Below the pieces are notes generated by a model, which was given only the letters and a program-made list of their open reading frames with translations, had not been told where the DNA came from and did no database searches. The position numbers and the translations under genes are program-made. This document shows, one piece after another, positions 54,564 to 63,400 of a stretch of 64,000 nucleotides of DNA (the first letter of the stretch is position 1; every line of letters begins with the position of its first letter). This DNA is from Segniliparus rugosus ATCC BAA-974 (GTDB lineage: Bacteria > Actinomycetota > Actinomycetes > Mycobacteriales > Mycobacteriaceae): the NCBI RefSeq assembly GCF_000185725.2, contig NZ_KI391954.1, forward strand, positions 1,026,185 to 1,090,184, written 5' to 3'.

Positions 54564-55607
54564 TCAGGGGTGCCCGCTCGTCTCGTGCTCGACGAGCTCG
54601 AGCCGCTCACCCGGCTTCTCGCCGCAGTCGGACGAGACGCGCGCTGTCAGCGGCCAGACGGACGCTGACACGCTCTCTCGCTCGTGACACAACACGCATG
54701 TGCCTCTGGCACGCCCCGATCTTTCGGAGGGAGCGAGGATCTTGGCTGCTTGGCAAGTCCCGACCGTGCTGGGCAAACGGTGTCTTTCTGCTGGAGTCAA
54801 CCGGCTGCTGGCGCGTCTCGCCCGTTCGAAGCCGTCGAGCGTGGTCAGGATGGGTTGCGCGCGCCCACTCGGAGGGGCAGGGGGGGCGGGGCGGCGGCCT
54901 TGACGCACTCGCATGAGCGCCGCGTCCCAGAGGAGACGCGTGCCCGCTGCCATCTCAGCCGGTTTGAACATGCCGTGTTTCGCCATAATCGCATGCGCCT
55001 GGGTTTTCGTCTTCAACGAGGCTTTGCTCATGTGCCCAGAGTCGAACGGGGGTTGCGGGTCGTATTCTAGGGCGAGCTGCAGCGCCTTAGCGTACCCAGG
55101 CCCCGCTATCTCGCCAACCATGAAGAGCGCCAAGTCCATTCCTGCGGACACGCCGGCGGCCGTTGTGATCTTGCCGGCCGAGACGATGCGCGAATGGGGT
55201 TGGGGAGAAGCCCCGAACGGCCGCAACAGGTCCAGCGCGCGCCAGTGCGACGTGGCCTTCTTCCCCCTGAGCAGGCCCGCCGCCGCGAGGATGACGGAGC
55301 CGCTGCAGACGGAGAGCGTCCATCGCGTGGTCTCATGGACTTCCCGTAGCCACGCGAGTAGTGCCTCATCTCGAGCGGTGGACGCGGTGGAGGTGCCCGA
55401 GCCCGGCACCAGGACGATGTCGGGCCGGGATGTCTCGGCGAACGAGTGGGTTGCGCCGAAGAGCAACACCCCCGAGTCCGTGACGATAGGGCCGGGCTCG
55501 TGCCAGACGAAACGCACTTCCGCATCAGGCAATGCCCGGAGCACCTCGTAGGGTCCGATCATGTCGAGCGCGGTCATTCCCGGATATACGACGAAAACGA
55601 TTTGCAC
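54564..55607 (-). CDS. DJ-1/PfpI (GlxA-like amidase domain) protein with an unusual C-terminal extension
   Basis: Residues 1-200 are a DJ-1/PfpI domain: VVYPGMTALDMIGPYEVL, nucleophile elbow SVCSGSVILAAAGLL (Cys) and TAAGVSAGMDLALFMV. Homologues usually end soon after PPFDSGHMSKAS. Here the frame runs on for about 125 residues with Pro/Arg-rich, low-complexity sequence and poor coding character (GRRPAPPAPPSGRAQP onwards), suggesting a lost stop or a frameshift in the tail. ATG at 55607, 6 bp downstream of the GlxA regulator gene, likely the same operon. Confidence 0.75.
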   Translation of the reverse strand: MQIVFVVYPGMTALDMIGPYEVLRALPDAEVRFVWHEPGPIVTDSGVLLFGATHSFAETSRPDIVLVPGSGTSTASTARDEALLAWLREVHETTRWTLSVCSGSVILAAAGLLRGKKATSHWRALDLLRPFGASPQPHSRIVSAGKITTAAGVSAGMDLALFMVGEIAGPGYAKALQLALEYDPQPPFDSGHMSKASLKTKTQAHAIMAKHGMFKPAEMAAGTRLLWDAALMRVRQGRRPAPPAPPSGRAQPILTTLDGFERARRASSRLTPAERHRLPSTVGTCQAAKILAPSERSGRARGTCVLCHERESVSASVWPLTARVSSDCGEKPGERLELVEHETSGHP

Positions 55608-55613
55608 GAGGGG

Positions 55614-56696
55614 TCATCCTTTCGATATCTGATAAGGCGTGCCTGAAGAGAGCTCGCCGAGCACTGCCACATCGTCGCGATGCGCTTCAAGGCCAAGGGG
55701 CGCGGTGAGCGGGGTGGTCTGGCCGGGTCGAGGGCGCGAGAACCGCTCACGGTACTGGCCTGGAGCCACGCCGAGTAGGCGTTGGAATATCCGGTACAGG
55801 GTTTCGGCGCGGCCCAGCCCGACCGCAACCGCGACTCGGTCCAACGTCAGGTCTGTGGTCTCCAGCAGCCGGCGCGCTGCCGCGACTCGGGTCGCTTCCA
55901 CATAGCGGGCCGGCGTCGTCCCAAACTGCGCGGCGAAGACTCGAGAGAAATGACGGGTGCTCATCTGGGCCTGCCGGGCGAGGGCTTCCAACGAGAGGTC
56001 GGAGGCGAGGTTCTCCTCGATCCACGCCTGCAGGGCGCGCAACGGCTCCAAACGCGGCGGACCCGCCGCGACCGGCACGCTGAACTGGCTTTGGCCGCCG
56101 GGCCGGTGCAGATAGACGACGAGCCATCGGGATATCTCGCGCGCGAGATCGGGCCCGTGGTCGGCGGCGACCAGGGCGATCGCGAGGTCGATGCCCGCGG
56201 ACACGCCCGCCGAGGTCCAGATCTGGCCGTCCTGGACGTAAATGCGGTCGGGTTCCACGCAGATGTCGGGATATCGTTCTGCCAGCAGAGCGCTTCCCGC
56301 CCAATGGGTGGTGACCGTCCGGCCCCGCAACAGGCCGGCTTCCGCGAGCAGGAACGCGCCCGCGCAGACCGAGCCCACCCGACGTGCCCGATCGGCGACA
56401 CGTCGGATGCCCCCGATCAGATCGTTGTCTGCGTTCGCTCGATGGAAAGAGAGTCCGCCCGCCACCAGCACGGTGTCCACAGGTCTCTCGTCGCCGCCGA
56501 CAACGAGGGGCGCGTTGACCTCCACGCCGTTCAGAGCGCGCACGAGACCAGCTTGCGCGGCCACCACTTCCACGTCGTACAAGGGCTCGCCCGCGAGAAC
56601 CGTCGCGGCGTTGAAGACATCGGCCGGTCCGGCGAGGTCGAGCAACTCGAAACCGTCGAACACCACGAGTTGGACGAGTCTGGAGCGGGTGGTCAT
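55614..56696 (-). CDS. GlxA-family transcriptional regulator (DJ-1 domain plus AraC HTH)
   Basis: A 360-residue regulator: N-terminal DJ-1/PfpI-like domain (VVFDGFELLDLAGPADVF, SVCAGAFLLAEAGLL) and C-terminal AraC-type double HTH (LSLEALARQAQMSTRHFSRV, LDRVAVAVGLGRAETLYRIF). ATG 56696 is chosen because the longer frame only reads through the inverted repeat at 56726-56798. It probably senses a small molecule through the Cys domain and controls itself, the downstream DJ-1 gene and perhaps the divergent membrane gene. Confidence 0.9.
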   Translation of the reverse strand: MTTRSRLVQLVVFDGFELLDLAGPADVFNAATVLAGEPLYDVEVVAAQAGLVRALNGVEVNAPLVVGGDERPVDTVLVAGGLSFHRANADNDLIGGIRRVADRARRVGSVCAGAFLLAEAGLLRGRTVTTHWAGSALLAERYPDICVEPDRIYVQDGQIWTSAGVSAGIDLAIALVAADHGPDLAREISRWLVVYLHRPGGQSQFSVPVAAGPPRLEPLRALQAWIEENLASDLSLEALARQAQMSTRHFSRVFAAQFGTTPARYVEATRVAAARRLLETTDLTLDRVAVAVGLGRAETLYRIFQRLLGVAPGQYRERFSRPRPGQTTPLTAPLGLEAHRDDVAVLGELSSGTPYQISKG

Positions 56697-56725
56697 ACAT
56701 CTATGATGTGCGTGCCGCGTTTTGG

Positions 56726-56798
56726 CGTCCATGACACATGTCTTGCGGTTCCAGCCAAGCCGCCCTTGGCTGGAACCGCAAGACATGTGTCATGGACG
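56726..56798. repeat. perfect inverted repeat with 34-bp arms
   Basis: The arms 56726-56759 and 56765-56798 are fully complementary (34 of 34) around CCGCC. The left arm begins CGTCCATGACACATGTCTTG. It fills the 120-bp gap between the GlxA regulator and the divergent membrane gene. It is much longer than a normal AraC operator; possibilities are two back-to-back sites, a terminator-like RNA hairpin or a small mobile-element remnant. Confidence 0.9.
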
Positions 56799-56816
56799 TC
56801 GTGCCGGGGGCCTCCC

Positions 56817-57602
56817 ATGATGGTCCTCATGCGCGAGAGCTTCCCTGTCGATTCCCCGGCCCCAGGCCAATCGCCCGCAACCTCGCGCCCTGTCGATGGA
56901 TCGGATCCGGGCGCAGGATGGCAGCTGGCGGGGTGGACGGCAATCGTGGCCGCAGCGCTGGCGTGGCTCACTGTCGCCGCCACAGCGATCGCGTCGGGCT
57001 TCGATCTCAAAACTTTTTTCGAGCCAGGAGAAGCGTTGGCCATGTCCGCCGCGTCAGCGCGATGGTTCCGAGTGGGGATGTTGGCCGACTGCTTCAGCTT
57101 TTATTTGCCTTTCCTGATCATCGGGGGCTACCTTTGGGGGCGTCTACGCCCGCGCAGCGGCGCGTTGATGGACATGGCCGCCCTCAGCATCGTCGTCTAT
57201 GTCCTCCTCGGCGTCACGGGCGCCTCGAGTCAGTTCGCGGCGCTCGGCCCGATGATCGAAGCCCATCGCTCCACAGATGCTGCGGTGCGGACGGGGGTGG
57301 AGCACGTCTGGCTCGCGCTCGTCTACTCGACGCAGCGCGGCCTGTGGTGGTTCGAGGGGCCGGTGATGGCTTTCTGGGCTTTCGCTATCGTGCCGCAGCT
57401 GCGGCGATCGAGGTTCAAGTCGTGGTGGTTGCTCGGTTTGGTCGGAGCGTTGTACGCAGCGTATTTCGCGGTCGAGGCCGCAGGTGCCCGCGAGGTCGCA
57501 GACGTCCTGCTGGCCGCCGCCGGGGCAGTGGTCCCGCTCTGGCTGCTGTTCTTCGGAATCGAGGTCCTTCGGAGGAAGGCAGGTGGAGACGGCGGGGCAT
57601 AG
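56817..57602 (+). CDS. six-helix membrane protein (DUF4386-like)
   Basis: A 261-residue protein with about six membrane helices (AGWTAIVAAALAWLTVAATA, FYLPFLIIGGYLWGRL, ALSIVVYVLLGVTGASSQ, VMAFWAFAIVPQLRR, WWLLGLVGALYAAYFAVEAA, LLAAAGAVVPLWLLFFGIEV). The pattern recalls DUF4386-type proteins of unknown function. Starts at 56817, 56820 or 56829 are all possible. Probably regulated by the adjacent GlxA-type protein. Confidence 0.65.
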   Translation: MMVLMRESFPVDSPAPGQSPATSRPVDGSDPGAGWQLAGWTAIVAAALAWLTVAATAIASGFDLKTFFEPGEALAMSAASARWFRVGMLADCFSFYLPFLIIGGYLWGRLRPRSGALMDMAALSIVVYVLLGVTGASSQFAALGPMIEAHRSTDAAVRTGVEHVWLALVYSTQRGLWWFEGPVMAFWAFAIVPQLRRSRFKSWWLLGLVGALYAAYFAVEAAGAREVADVLLAAAGAVVPLWLLFFGIEVLRRKAGGDGGA

Positions 57603-57670
57603 TTATTTCAGGCTCGGGGCGGATCGCTGTCGTAATCGAAAAGACGATCGTGGACACAAGGATTCATGGG

Positions 57671-58756
57671 ATGGCAAAGAACCGAAAGGCGATAAGCATG
57701 CACGAGCCCAAGGCTCAGAGAGAAGGCACGAACAGCGTGGGCCGTTCGACGGCAGTGGTGGAAACGGTGACCACTCGCCTTGGCACGAGGCTGTTCCATG
57801 ATTTCCTCCGTGCGACGTTCCGCAGGTCTTTCGACCTCGTCGCGCGGGCGTACGACCGCAACATCATGACTCAGGGCCAGATCCTGCGCTTCTGCGGACG
57901 AGTCAATAAGTTTCTGCCCAAGGTCCTGCTGCCGCCGCTTCCGGGCACTCGGTTGCGGCCAGTTGATCTCCAAGATTTCAGGGCCGAGTGGGTTTGGGGG
58001 CCAGGTATCGACGACCCGGGCTCGGCCGCTGACCCGGCGGCGGTCTTGTACCTCCACGGAGGAGGCCTGCTCATCGGCGGCCTGCGCACCCATCGGGGGA
58101 TGGTCGCCCGGGTGGCGCGCGGCTGCGGCGCTCCAGTGCTCAACGTCGAATACCGGCAGATCCCGCACGGAGCGCGTATCGAGGACACGCTGGAAGACTG
58201 CTTCGCCGCGTACCGGCTGTTGCTGGCCGAAGGGATCCCCGCCGAGCGGATTGTGCTGGCTGGGGATTCGGTGGGCGCGGGGCTGTGCTTCTTCTTGGCG
58301 TTGAGCTGTCGCGAGCGCGGGCTCCCGGCGCCGAGGGCCATCGCTGCGATCTCGCCGTTCGCCGAGTTCGATCTGGCTGAGAAGCTCGCGCATCCGAACA
58401 ACAAGAGCGAAGGGTTCTGCTCTGCGGATGTCTACTCCTTATCGGTCCGATGGGCCGTGGAAAGCGCGGGGGGAATCGCTCCCGGTTGGTCGCTGAGGAA
58501 CCGCGACTTCTCTGATCTGCCGCCGGTTTTTCTCCAAGTCGGCTCCCATGAAGTCCTCCGCCTCGACTCGGAACTGATCGTCGAGCGATGCCAGGTGGCC
58601 GGAGTTCCCGTGAAACTTCAGATCTGGGACAGAGCGCTGCACGACTTCCATATGGACGCGCACATTTTCCCCGACGGGTTCGACGCCATCGACGAGTTCA
58701 GCTCATTCATCCGCAACGCCCTCCACGATGCGCCTGGAGCAGGCCGCTGGTTTTGA
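57671..58756 (+). CDS. alpha/beta hydrolase, hormone-sensitive-lipase-type esterase
   Basis: A protein of about 361 residues with HGGG (YLHGGGLLIGG, oxyanion hole), nucleophile elbow LAGDSVGAGL (Ser), and a C-terminal ALHDFHMDAHIF supplying His. It resembles mycobacterial LipN/LipW-type carboxylesterases acting on short acyl esters. No signal peptide. Starts at ATG 57671 (AAGGA upstream) and ATG 57698 (AAAGG upstream) are equally supported. Same direction as, and 68 bp after, the membrane protein gene. Confidence 0.87.
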   Translation: MAKNRKAISMHEPKAQREGTNSVGRSTAVVETVTTRLGTRLFHDFLRATFRRSFDLVARAYDRNIMTQGQILRFCGRVNKFLPKVLLPPLPGTRLRPVDLQDFRAEWVWGPGIDDPGSAADPAAVLYLHGGGLLIGGLRTHRGMVARVARGCGAPVLNVEYRQIPHGARIEDTLEDCFAAYRLLLAEGIPAERIVLAGDSVGAGLCFFLALSCRERGLPAPRAIAAISPFAEFDLAEKLAHPNNKSEGFCSADVYSLSVRWAVESAGGIAPGWSLRNRDFSDLPPVFLQVGSHEVLRLDSELIVERCQVAGVPVKLQIWDRALHDFHMDAHIFPDGFDAIDEFSSFIRNALHDAPGAGRWF

Positions 58757-59230
58757 TCGCTAATATCCCTTGTCGGTCGAAGCCGCATCGTTGAAGCGGC
58801 TATCCGGTGGGAATGCCGAGTGCGCTTCCACGAGCGTCAGGTGTCGCCGCAATCCCGTGTCGGTGGGCGCTAGTTGCGAGTCTTGCGGCTATCGAACGCG
58901 ATGGAAAGCCTTGGTCAGGCTGAAAGCCGTGATTCGCTACAAGATTTTATCCCGGAGATCGCAGCGGAACGGCGCGGATGGCGGGTGGGCGTTGGCGTCC
59001 GCGCCGGGCGTGCGACGGGGCGCGGACGCCCTGGCAGATCAGCGCTGGAAGCGCATAAGGGCTAGCCGTGCTGTACCGCTTCGCGCGACGTGCTCGTAAT
59101 GTCAATACTCGAAATGCATCTCCATCATTTTCACTGGCGCTACGCGCCCGTTTGGTCTGGCGAATGCTTTTCCTGTCGGCTGTGTGCATTCGCGGGCAGT
59201 GAGCTGGCCGTTGCGAGCAGATCTCGTTGG
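58757..59230. other. 474-bp convergent intergenic region without a recognisable gene
   Basis: Lies between the esterase (plus) and GMC oxidoreductase (minus) stops. One plus frame (58770-59099) is open but has no family resemblance and uneven codon use. No strong terminator hairpin seen. It may contain eroded coding DNA. Confidence 0.4.
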
Positions 59231-61183
59231 TTATGTGAGCCTGGCGGCGAGCCGGGTCGCATTCATGTGGGCAACGGCTTCTATGGAGATCATGGGGTTG
59301 ACTCCTGACGCGGTGGGGAAGCAAGAGCCATCGGCGATGACGATTCCAGGGGCTCCCCATATCTCCCCATCTGGGTTCGTCGCGCTGTCACGGGGATTGG
59401 CTCCCATGCGTGCCGAACCCATGATGTGCAAGGATGCCATGCTCAGTCTGCCTGGACCGGAGCCTGCGGCGCGACACGCGGCGGCGAAGGAATCGACCGT
59501 TCCAGTCTTGCCGGGCTCGAAAAATATCCCTTCATAGTGCGGCGCGATCACTTTGTGAGCTCCTGCCGCCTCCAAGATTCGGGCGGCTCCCTCTATACCG
59601 CTCATCAGATGCCGGGCATCGTGGCGGGAGAGAGTATAGCGCACGATCGGCTCGCCGTCACGGCCGATGGCCACTTCGCCAGCTCCCTTATCTCGAACGA
59701 GGACTCCGAGCGGGACCATCGAGCGGAGTTCTCTCATGGACGCAAGGTGCGCCTGTCCGCCGCGCCAGGGAAGCGCGGGCGCCGCGAATGCGGGTGTCGC
59801 CGGGAGCGTCTCGTAGATGACTCCGTACCCGTCGCCGTCGAGGTCGGAGTGGTGGTCGGAGTAGCGGCTCTGCAGGCTCCCCTCCCACGGGGGCGTAGAT
59901 CCTCGAATCTGGCCCCAGACTGCAACAGCCGGGTGTAATCGGAGATGGCGGCCGATATTGTGGTTACCCAGCCCCGACCGTTTGAGAAGGGCGGGAGTCT
60001 GAATTGCTCCTGCGGCGACGACCACAGCACGGGCGCGGACGGCCACCCTGTGGCCTGCGGACGTCATCGCGGTCACTCCAGATGCGCGGCCATTGATTGT
60101 GTCGACTGCGCGGACACTCGCGCCTGTCACGAGTCGTGCTCCGGCGGAGACGGCATCGGCCAGCCAAGTCTTCGCCGTTGACAGCTTGGCTCCGAGCGGG
60201 CAGCCCATACCGCATCGGCCGCATTGTTCGCCCATATCGCACCCGATCACATTGCGCGCGGTCGGTCCTACGGACCATCCGAGATTGCGTAAGCCTCGTT
60301 CCATGACCGCGTCGCGTCCCGCCGCGCGATCGTAGTCGCGGTTGACTCCCAGCCGCTTCCAGACGACGTCCAGCGCGTTAGCGTACTCGTCTTCGGCGAA
60401 TTGGCGGGCGCCGAGCGCGGCCCATTCCTCGCGCACACGGTCGGGGGTACGGAAGCAGGTCGTGTAATTGATGACGGTGCCGCCGCCGACGCATCTTCCG
60501 GCCAGGAGCATGATCTGCCCTTCGGCGGTGAGCATAGGGGCTCCCGCGTAAAGGTTGAGCAGCCCAGTCTTCTCGGTGCCGTCGAAATCCTCTTCTCGGT
60601 AGTGCTCGCCGGCCTCGACGATGACGACGTCAAGGCCGGCCGCCGCGAGAACACCCGCTGCCGTGCCTCCGCCCGCGCCGGAACCCACGACCACGACATC
60701 GCAGCCCAACTCCAGGTCGCCGGTGACGCTCAACGGATGAAGACCGTCGCCCGGGGCTGTCGGCGATGACGGCGCATCTGGATATCCAATAGAATCCCAC
60801 ACCGGCGAGCGTTCGTCCTTGCCGGGCTCGATGTAATACGGCAACAGCAACGCGTTGCGCAATATCGTGAACAGCATGCGTTTTTGCGAGAGTCGGGACT
60901 GCGCCAGGCCGAGCAAAACTTTTTCGCGCTCTTTCAAGGTGGTGGCGGAGAACTTGCGGGGGCGGCCAGAGATGAGCAGCCCCCCGAGCCGTGTGTCCCA
61001 CGAGCTCAGCACCCCCTTCAGCGCTGATAGCTCCAAGGCCCGCGGGTTGCGCGCCAAGAACGCCAACGATAGCTCGACCGACCCTAACCCGGTGGCAGAA
61101 GGCGTGCTGTTTCCGTCGCCGGGGGCGAACGTGTCGGCGATCAATTCCAAAGCAAAACGTTGTCGAGGTGAGATAGGTAACAT
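59231..61183 (-). CDS. GMC-family FAD oxidoreductase, long-chain alcohol oxidase-like
   Basis: A 650-residue flavoenzyme. Residues 1-150 are a helical N-terminal extension as in long-chain fatty alcohol oxidases. FAD loop GSGAGGG is at 167-173, followed by VIVEAGEHY and GRCVGGGTVINYTTCFR (GMC signature 1 region). A four-Cys segment GCDMGEQCGRCGMGCPLGAK follows, resembling a metal or cluster site. The C-terminus has SLHIMGSARMG and SGVNPMISIEAVAHMNA with the catalytic His/Asn region. It probably oxidises alcohol groups on lipids or sterols. ATG at 61183. Confidence 0.87.
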   Translation of the reverse strand: MLPISPRQRFALELIADTFAPGDGNSTPSATGLGSVELSLAFLARNPRALELSALKGVLSSWDTRLGGLLISGRPRKFSATTLKEREKVLLGLAQSRLSQKRMLFTILRNALLLPYYIEPGKDERSPVWDSIGYPDAPSSPTAPGDGLHPLSVTGDLELGCDVVVVGSGAGGGTAAGVLAAAGLDVVIVEAGEHYREEDFDGTEKTGLLNLYAGAPMLTAEGQIMLLAGRCVGGGTVINYTTCFRTPDRVREEWAALGARQFAEDEYANALDVVWKRLGVNRDYDRAAGRDAVMERGLRNLGWSVGPTARNVIGCDMGEQCGRCGMGCPLGAKLSTAKTWLADAVSAGARLVTGASVRAVDTINGRASGVTAMTSAGHRVAVRARAVVVAAGAIQTPALLKRSGLGNHNIGRHLRLHPAVAVWGQIRGSTPPWEGSLQSRYSDHHSDLDGDGYGVIYETLPATPAFAAPALPWRGGQAHLASMRELRSMVPLGVLVRDKGAGEVAIGRDGEPIVRYTLSRHDARHLMSGIEGAARILEAAGAHKVIAPHYEGIFFEPGKTGTVDSFAAACRAAGSGPGRLSMASLHIMGSARMGANPRDSATNPDGEIWGAPGIVIADGSCFPTASGVNPMISIEAVAHMNATRLAARLT

Positions 61184-61455
61184 GAGCAGGAAAGCCTTTC
61201 TCTGTAATTCCGCGCCTATTGCATGGTCTAATTCATTTGAAATTCAAAATCCGCGTCCGCCTTGTCGGGCTGTGTCGGGACCAGCGGATGTGGATGGCGT
61301 AGGGTCTGATCTGACGGGGCGGTGCCTCGCGAAGGAAGCCAACAGTCCCGGCCACCGGTCTGGCCATGCTGGTGCAGCCGATTGATTCATGGGGCCAGCG
61401 GAAGTTTTGTCACTTCGATTGGTCGGGGGCGGTGTGCGTCGCCAGGGTGCCGCGC

Positions 61456-62385
61456 TCAATGATGTGTGCCGAGTCTGGTGCGGACGTGCGTGTTCAGAAA
61501 GGCGATCTGATCGCCCACCACGCGCTCGAAGTGCTCGCCGAGGTAGATGTCGAAATGACCTGCGTCATAGATCTTGACTTCGCCGAGCGGCGCTTTGCGG
61601 GCATGGCGGACTGAGGCTTGGGCGGGTGCCACGGAGTCGTGTGCGCAGACGCAGAATAGGATCGGGCATCGGACATCCTTCGCGCGTCTGCCAGGGATGT
61701 AACGCATGATCTGAGGAACGGCGCGCGCGGGTACCCGTCGCGGCAGATCTGAAATCCCGGAAGCTGCGAGGAGCATCTCGTAGCCTGGCTTGGTGTCGCG
61801 CGCGGTCAATAGCGCGAGCTGTCCTGGCAGGCCGTCTATCTGGACTCGCACCGGGGGGCGTCGGCGCCACATGGCGACGAGATCCCGCAACACCTGCGGG
61901 GCGAGCCGGATGCTGTCCCTCGGATTGAGCGCTAAAGCGGAGGCGGGCCCGTCGGTAAACGGGCACTGCGCGATCACGGCGACGACCTTCGGATCATCCG
62001 CTGCGGTGACGATCACGTGTCCGCCCGCGAAGGAGGTGCCCCACAGGACGACGCGGTCTGCGGAGAAACCGTCACGGGAACGGGCGAACGCGACTGCGCT
62101 CCTCCAGTCCTCTTGTTGCAGCCGCACGTCGAGCAGCTCGCGCGGCTCGCCACCGCTCTCGCCGAAATGGCGGTAGTCGAATACCAAACAAGAGTATCCA
62201 GCCGAGCGGAATCGCTCGGCGAACGCGTCAAGGCGGACTTCCTTGACCCCGCCGAGCCCGTGCGCCATGACGACTACTGGCGGGGACGTGCCCGTAGGAT
62301 CGGTTTCGGGTGAATAGGCCCACGCCGCGCATTCGCCCACGCCGGACGGGAAACGGATCTCACGGCGGGTGCTCGTGCTCGTCAA
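61456..62385 (-). CDS. alpha/beta hydrolase, dienelactone-hydrolase/S9-like
   Basis: A 309-residue alpha/beta hydrolase: VVVMAHGLGGVKEVRLDAFA, VFDYRHFGESGG, nucleophile elbow LWGTSFAGGHVI (Ser), VCAHDSVAPA (acid) and DAGHFDIYLGEHF (His). Similar actinobacterial proteins are annotated as acetylxylan esterase or S9-type hydrolases. TTG start at 62385, strongly supported by AAGGAGG 5 bases upstream. It precedes the GMC gene in the same direction; the 272-bp gap holds an AT-rich TTTGAA-A-TTCAAA element near 61230. Confidence 0.85.
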   Translation of the reverse strand: MTSTSTRREIRFPSGVGECAAWAYSPETDPTGTSPPVVVMAHGLGGVKEVRLDAFAERFRSAGYSCLVFDYRHFGESGGEPRELLDVRLQQEDWRSAVAFARSRDGFSADRVVLWGTSFAGGHVIVTAADDPKVVAVIAQCPFTDGPASALALNPRDSIRLAPQVLRDLVAMWRRRPPVRVQIDGLPGQLALLTARDTKPGYEMLLAASGISDLPRRVPARAVPQIMRYIPGRRAKDVRCPILFCVCAHDSVAPAQASVRHARKAPLGEVKIYDAGHFDIYLGEHFERVVGDQIAFLNTHVRTRLGTHH

Positions 62386-62936
62386 CGAAGCCTCCTTGGT
62401 CGTAGTTGCGGGGGTGTCGCTCGGCGGGCGTGTCTGCGAACGGCTCTCCCCGCGACATCTTCCGTTAGTTGGGTGGAAATGGGACTGTTCTACGCAAACT
62501 GTCTATGGGGGCGAATGCGCGCCTATAAGAGGGCGGCGAACGCCCTGGTGAAGGTTGGCCGGTCGGACCGGTGTCGCTCGCGATTCCTTCGAGGGCTTTC
62601 GGGCTCGTCGGAATCTTGGCGAGAGGGGTTTGCGCGAGCCCCCTCGCCCTGGTTCTGGCTGCGTCCGTCCTTTCCTTAGGTTGAGTCCGCGCCCCGCCGT
62701 GCGCGACTGCGTTCCACGCGCCTCCTGCGAAACGGCGACCGATCCGGTCAATCTTAGTGTTCAGTATACACAAAATATCCCCATAACTCTAAGTGATTGG
62801 CGATCACAGAATAATCCGGGCTAACCCACCACGGTGTCGGCGAGTCCGAATCGTCAGGTGCGGAGGCGTGTCGCTCTATCCGACCGGAGCCGTATTGGCG
62901 CGAGCGGGTGCTGTTGGGGCGTGCTCCCGAAGAATT
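62386..62936. other. non-coding or eroded stretch upstream of the hydrolase
   Basis: No gene recognised. Short frames on both strands overlap. A plus frame around 62570-62680 encodes a hydrophobic run (ASPLALVLAASVLSLG) before a stop and may be a scrap of a membrane gene. An AT-rich patch at 62755-62815 could hold a promoter. Confidence 0.35.
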
Positions 62937-63320
62937 AGCCGTGCTCGTCGTGGGCACGGGATTGGGGGTCGAGATCGATGTGACCAAGTAGTCCGGAAGG
63001 GCCGGACATCGCGTGGGCTTGCTCGGGGAGAGGCCCCGAGGCTCTGGACCTGTCTACTCGCCGATTTGCTTGAGAAGGGAGTGTCTGTCCGAAGGCATCT
63101 GGCCGACATCTCGCGCTCTGCGGATCTGCGGTCAGCTATCGGACGCGTCGTGGAGCACGCTGGGTGCTTGGTTGTTCTGCACTACAAGCAGCTCTACGGC
63201 AGGAGAACGACCCATGAGTATCGTGCTGTCGCCACCGCAGGCGATAACCCCAGTCCGAGGGTCGGCGGCGACACGGACGCATAGGCATCGGTCGGTTGCC
63301 GATGCAATGCGCTGTATCTG
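62937..63320 (+). pseudogene. decayed short-chain dehydrogenase
   Basis: Pieces of an SDR appear in order but in different frames: LVVGTGLGVEI (nucleotide loop), AGHRVGLLGERP (strand 2 region), LLADLLEKGVSVRRHLADIS, RSADLRSAIGRVVEHAGCLV, then VLHY where the NNA motif would follow, and RPMSIVLSPPQ. At least three frameshifts and an early stop separate them, so the gene is dead. No intact SDR of this kind lies in the window. Confidence 0.6.
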
Positions 63321-63400
63321 CCGCCTGTGGGCTTAGACGGGCGAACGAGGTCCTGCTGGCTGTGTCGTCGGGTCTTCACTCGACAGGTGTATGGAGGTTT

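Noticed and set aside
55614-56786. Longer N-terminus for the GlxA regulator beginning in the inverted repeat (MSCGSSQ...).
   Set aside because: The same peptide is produced on the opposite strand simply because the DNA is palindromic; the DJ-1 domain starts at ATG 56696.
55782-56816. Upstream extension of the membrane-protein frame through the GlxA regulator gene.
   Set aside because: Antisense to a clear regulator and passes through the inverted repeat; the real start is near 56817.
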